NCBI GenBank assembly: GCA_964499955.1 | Contig: CAZCMI010000003.1 | Coordinates: forward strand, 1 to 48,736 | Direction of reading: 5' to 3' | Source: JAJYIV01 sp964499955 | GTDB lineage: Bacteria; Patescibacteriota; Patescibacteriia; UBA9934; GWF2-40-263 | Length of the DNA stretch: 48,736 nt | Shown here: positions 47,270-48,736 of the stretch, piece after piece | Layout: each line of letters starts with the position of its first letter | Numbering within the stretch: position 1 is the stretch's first letter | The notes under the pieces: model-generated | What the model was told of the DNA's origin: nothing | Databases searched by the model: none | Seen by the model: the letters and a program-made list of their open reading frames with translations, nothing else | Position numbers and translations under genes: made by a program

Positions 47270-48736
47270 CTAGGCCCCCGTAGCCGTGGTGTCCGGCGTG
47301 ACGGCTTCCGTGGGCTTGTACTTCTTGAAGAGCTTGCGGCGCAGCGAGGACGCCATGTCGGCCAATTCCTCGCTCTTGGCCAGGGCGCAGACCGCCACGT
47401 ACGCGGCCATGCCCAGCCCCCCGGCGACGGCGCCTTGCAACAACACGCTGCCGAACGTGGTGAGCGGCAGATACACCGGCACCAACGGCTTGGCCGCCTG
47501 GATCACCACGCCCGCCACCAACGACGCCCCCGAAACGGTCAACACGGTGCGGACCATGCTCGCCTCGCCCAGGGTGCCCAACCGCTGGCGCAGCACCACC
47601 CACAACAAAATCAGTTTGGTCACCGCGCCCAAGGAGAACGCCAGCGCCAGCCCCGCCACGCCCCATTCGGGCGCCAACCACAAGGCAATCAACAAACCGA
47701 GGGCATCCCCCGCCACGCCCAACACCAACGGCGTGGCCGTGTCCCGCAAGGCGTAATAGGCGCGGGACACCACGTACACCAACGCCTGGGCCACCGTACT
47801 CAGCATGAAGGCCGCCAATGCGTCCGCCGTGGCCACCGTGGACGGCCAGTCGAACGCCCCCGCCCCCACCACCACGCGCACCGCCTGGGCGCGCAGCAGC
47901 AAAAACGCCACGCTAAGCGGCACCATGAAAAACAAGATCTGCCGCACGGAGGACGTAAACGCCTTCAAGAATCCTTTTTGGTCGTCGCGACCCAACGTCT
48001 CCGAGAACACCGGGAACGCCGCGATGGCGTACGAAACGCCGATCACGCCCACCAAGAAGAACTGGATGTTGTAGGCGAATTGGAAGCGGGTGACGCTGCC
48101 CACGACCAAGGTGGTGGCCAAGATGGTGTAGACCACGAACACCAACTGGGAGAGGCCGATCCCAACGGCGCGCGGACCCATGAGGCGCAGGATTTCGCGG
48201 CTGTCGGGATCCCGGGGCCGGAACACGAAGGCGTGCCGAAACCCCGCCGCGCGTGCGCCCGCGTACTGCACCAGCATGTGCAGGAACGCCCCGAACACCA
48301 CACCCCACGCCAACCCGATGGGACCGACGGCCGGCGCGAACAACAACGCACCCGTGATGATGCCGGCGTTGTAGAACACCGGCGCCAGAGACGTCAGGAA
48401 GAACCGCCGCATGCCCTGCAAGGCGCTCCCAAACACCATGGACGCCGCGAGCAGGATTTGCGCGCCGAGCATGACGCGCGTGAACATGGCGACCGCCTGG
48501 CGTTTTTCCTCCGGGAAGCCGGGGGCGATGACGCTCGCAAGCGGGTCCGCCGCAACGAACAGCACGACGGCCAACACCGCCATACCCGCCAACACGAGGT
48601 GTAAGACGTTGTTCGTCAGCTCCCACGCCCGGGCCTGGTGCTTGCCCTCGGCGTACCGCTTGGTGAACAGGGGGATGAAGCTCGCGGACAGCGCCCCCAC
48701 CACAATGAGGTTGAACAGGAGGTCCGGCAGGCGGAA
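47270..48736 (-). CDS. murJ: MurJ-like lipid II flippase (5' end outside window)
   Basis: 488 codons visible; the frame runs off the right edge. The visible part begins FRLPDLLFNLIVVGALSASFIPLF, the usual MurJ/MviN signature, and continues with 12 or more hydrophobic segments including ADPLASVIAPGF, ALQGMRRFFLTSLAPVFYN and VVSRAYYALRDTATPLV. It flips the peptidoglycan precursor lipid II outward. The C-terminal tail after the last membrane segment is Lys-rich then Thr-rich. Confidence 0.93.
   Translation of the reverse strand, partial: FRLPDLLFNLIVVGALSASFIPLFTKRYAEGKHQARAWELTNNVLHLVLAGMAVLAVVLFVAADPLASVIAPGFPEEKRQAVAMFTRVMLGAQILLAASMVFGSALQGMRRFFLTSLAPVFYNAGIITGALLFAPAVGPIGLAWGVVFGAFLHMLVQYAGARAAGFRHAFVFRPRDPDSREILRLMGPRAVGIGLSQLVFVVYTILATTLVVGSVTRFQFAYNIQFFLVGVIGVSYAIAAFPVFSETLGRDDQKGFLKAFTSSVRQILFFMVPLSVAFLLLRAQAVRVVVGAGAFDWPSTVATADALAAFMLSTVAQALVYVVSRAYYALRDTATPLVLGVAGDALGLLIALWLAPEWGVAGLALAFSLGAVTKLILLWVVLRQRLGTLGEASMVRTVLTVSGASLVAGVVIQAAKPLVPVYLPLTTFGSVLLQGAVAGGLGMAAYVAVCALAKSEELADMASSLRRKLFKKYKPTEAVTPDTTATGA

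Noticed and set aside
1..48736. CRISPR array
   Set aside because: No regularly spaced direct repeats and no Cas proteins were seen.
1..48736. Recoding of UGA as in Gracilibacteria
   Set aside because: Many genes end with TGA at the expected family length and no in-frame TGA interrupts conserved domains.

Overview
The window looks like a GC-rich chromosome segment from a reduced-genome bacterium, most likely a member of the Patescibacteria (Candidate Phyla Radiation). The evidence is an alanyl-tRNA synthetase that stops after the editing domain, an RNA polymerase alpha subunit with no C-terminal domain, a PriA-like protein without helicase motor motifs, several unusually short ribosomal proteins, and many promoters placed almost directly on the start codon. 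TGA is used as an ordinary stop codon. The lineage assignment is an inference.

Layout. 1-5426 (minus strand): a tightly overlapping operon of a PqqD-like protein, a glycosyltransferase, an HPr-kinase-like ATPase, an ABC exporter, a second glycosyltransferase and a nucleotidyltransferase-fold protein. It looks like a peptide-modification or glycoconjugate export system with no identified product. 5576-7320: a lipoprotein, a GreA/GreB C-terminal-like protein and a flavodoxin bracketed by two copies of a short repeat. About 7.3-18.1 kb: an AT-richer mobile island. It carries a truncated methyltransferase, a controller-type HTH protein, a C5 cytosine methyltransferase, a small protein, a MORC-like GHKL ATPase and two uncharacterised proteins (together a predicted restriction or defence operon), then accessory genes, two candidate structured non-coding elements and a large serine recombinase. 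The recombinase reading frame runs antisense into a tRNA-Asn gene that is interrupted by a group I intron.

18.6-31.7 kb: envelope and secreted proteins (M23 peptidase; a lysyl oxidase/PQQ-sugar-dehydrogenase fusion; a CarF/TMEM189-type plasmalogen desaturase; a cysteine- and proline-rich secreted protein; a lysozyme-fold-like protein with surface repeats), with an ABC-F ATPase, a cold-shock protein and ClpB under a CIRCE operator. 31.7-35.1 kb: a degenerate PriA, peptide deformylase and methionyl-tRNA formyltransferase, which act together in formyl-methionine metabolism. 35.1-40.0 kb (minus): a polysaccharide operon of flippase, two glycosyltransferases and an O-antigen ligase-like protein. 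40.0-48.7 kb: a GerMN-domain protein, the conserved infA-rpmJ-rpsM-rpsK-rpsD-rpoA-rplQ-rplM-rpsI operon, alaS, a zinc-ribbon hypothetical protein and the start-less 3' part of murJ.

The most notable items are the PqqD/HprK operon with a motif-bearing PqqD tail, the MORC-type defence operon, the group I intron in tRNA-Asn and its overlap with the integrase, a pseudoknotted candidate RNA at 15.25-15.53 kb, and the oxidase-dehydrogenase fusion.
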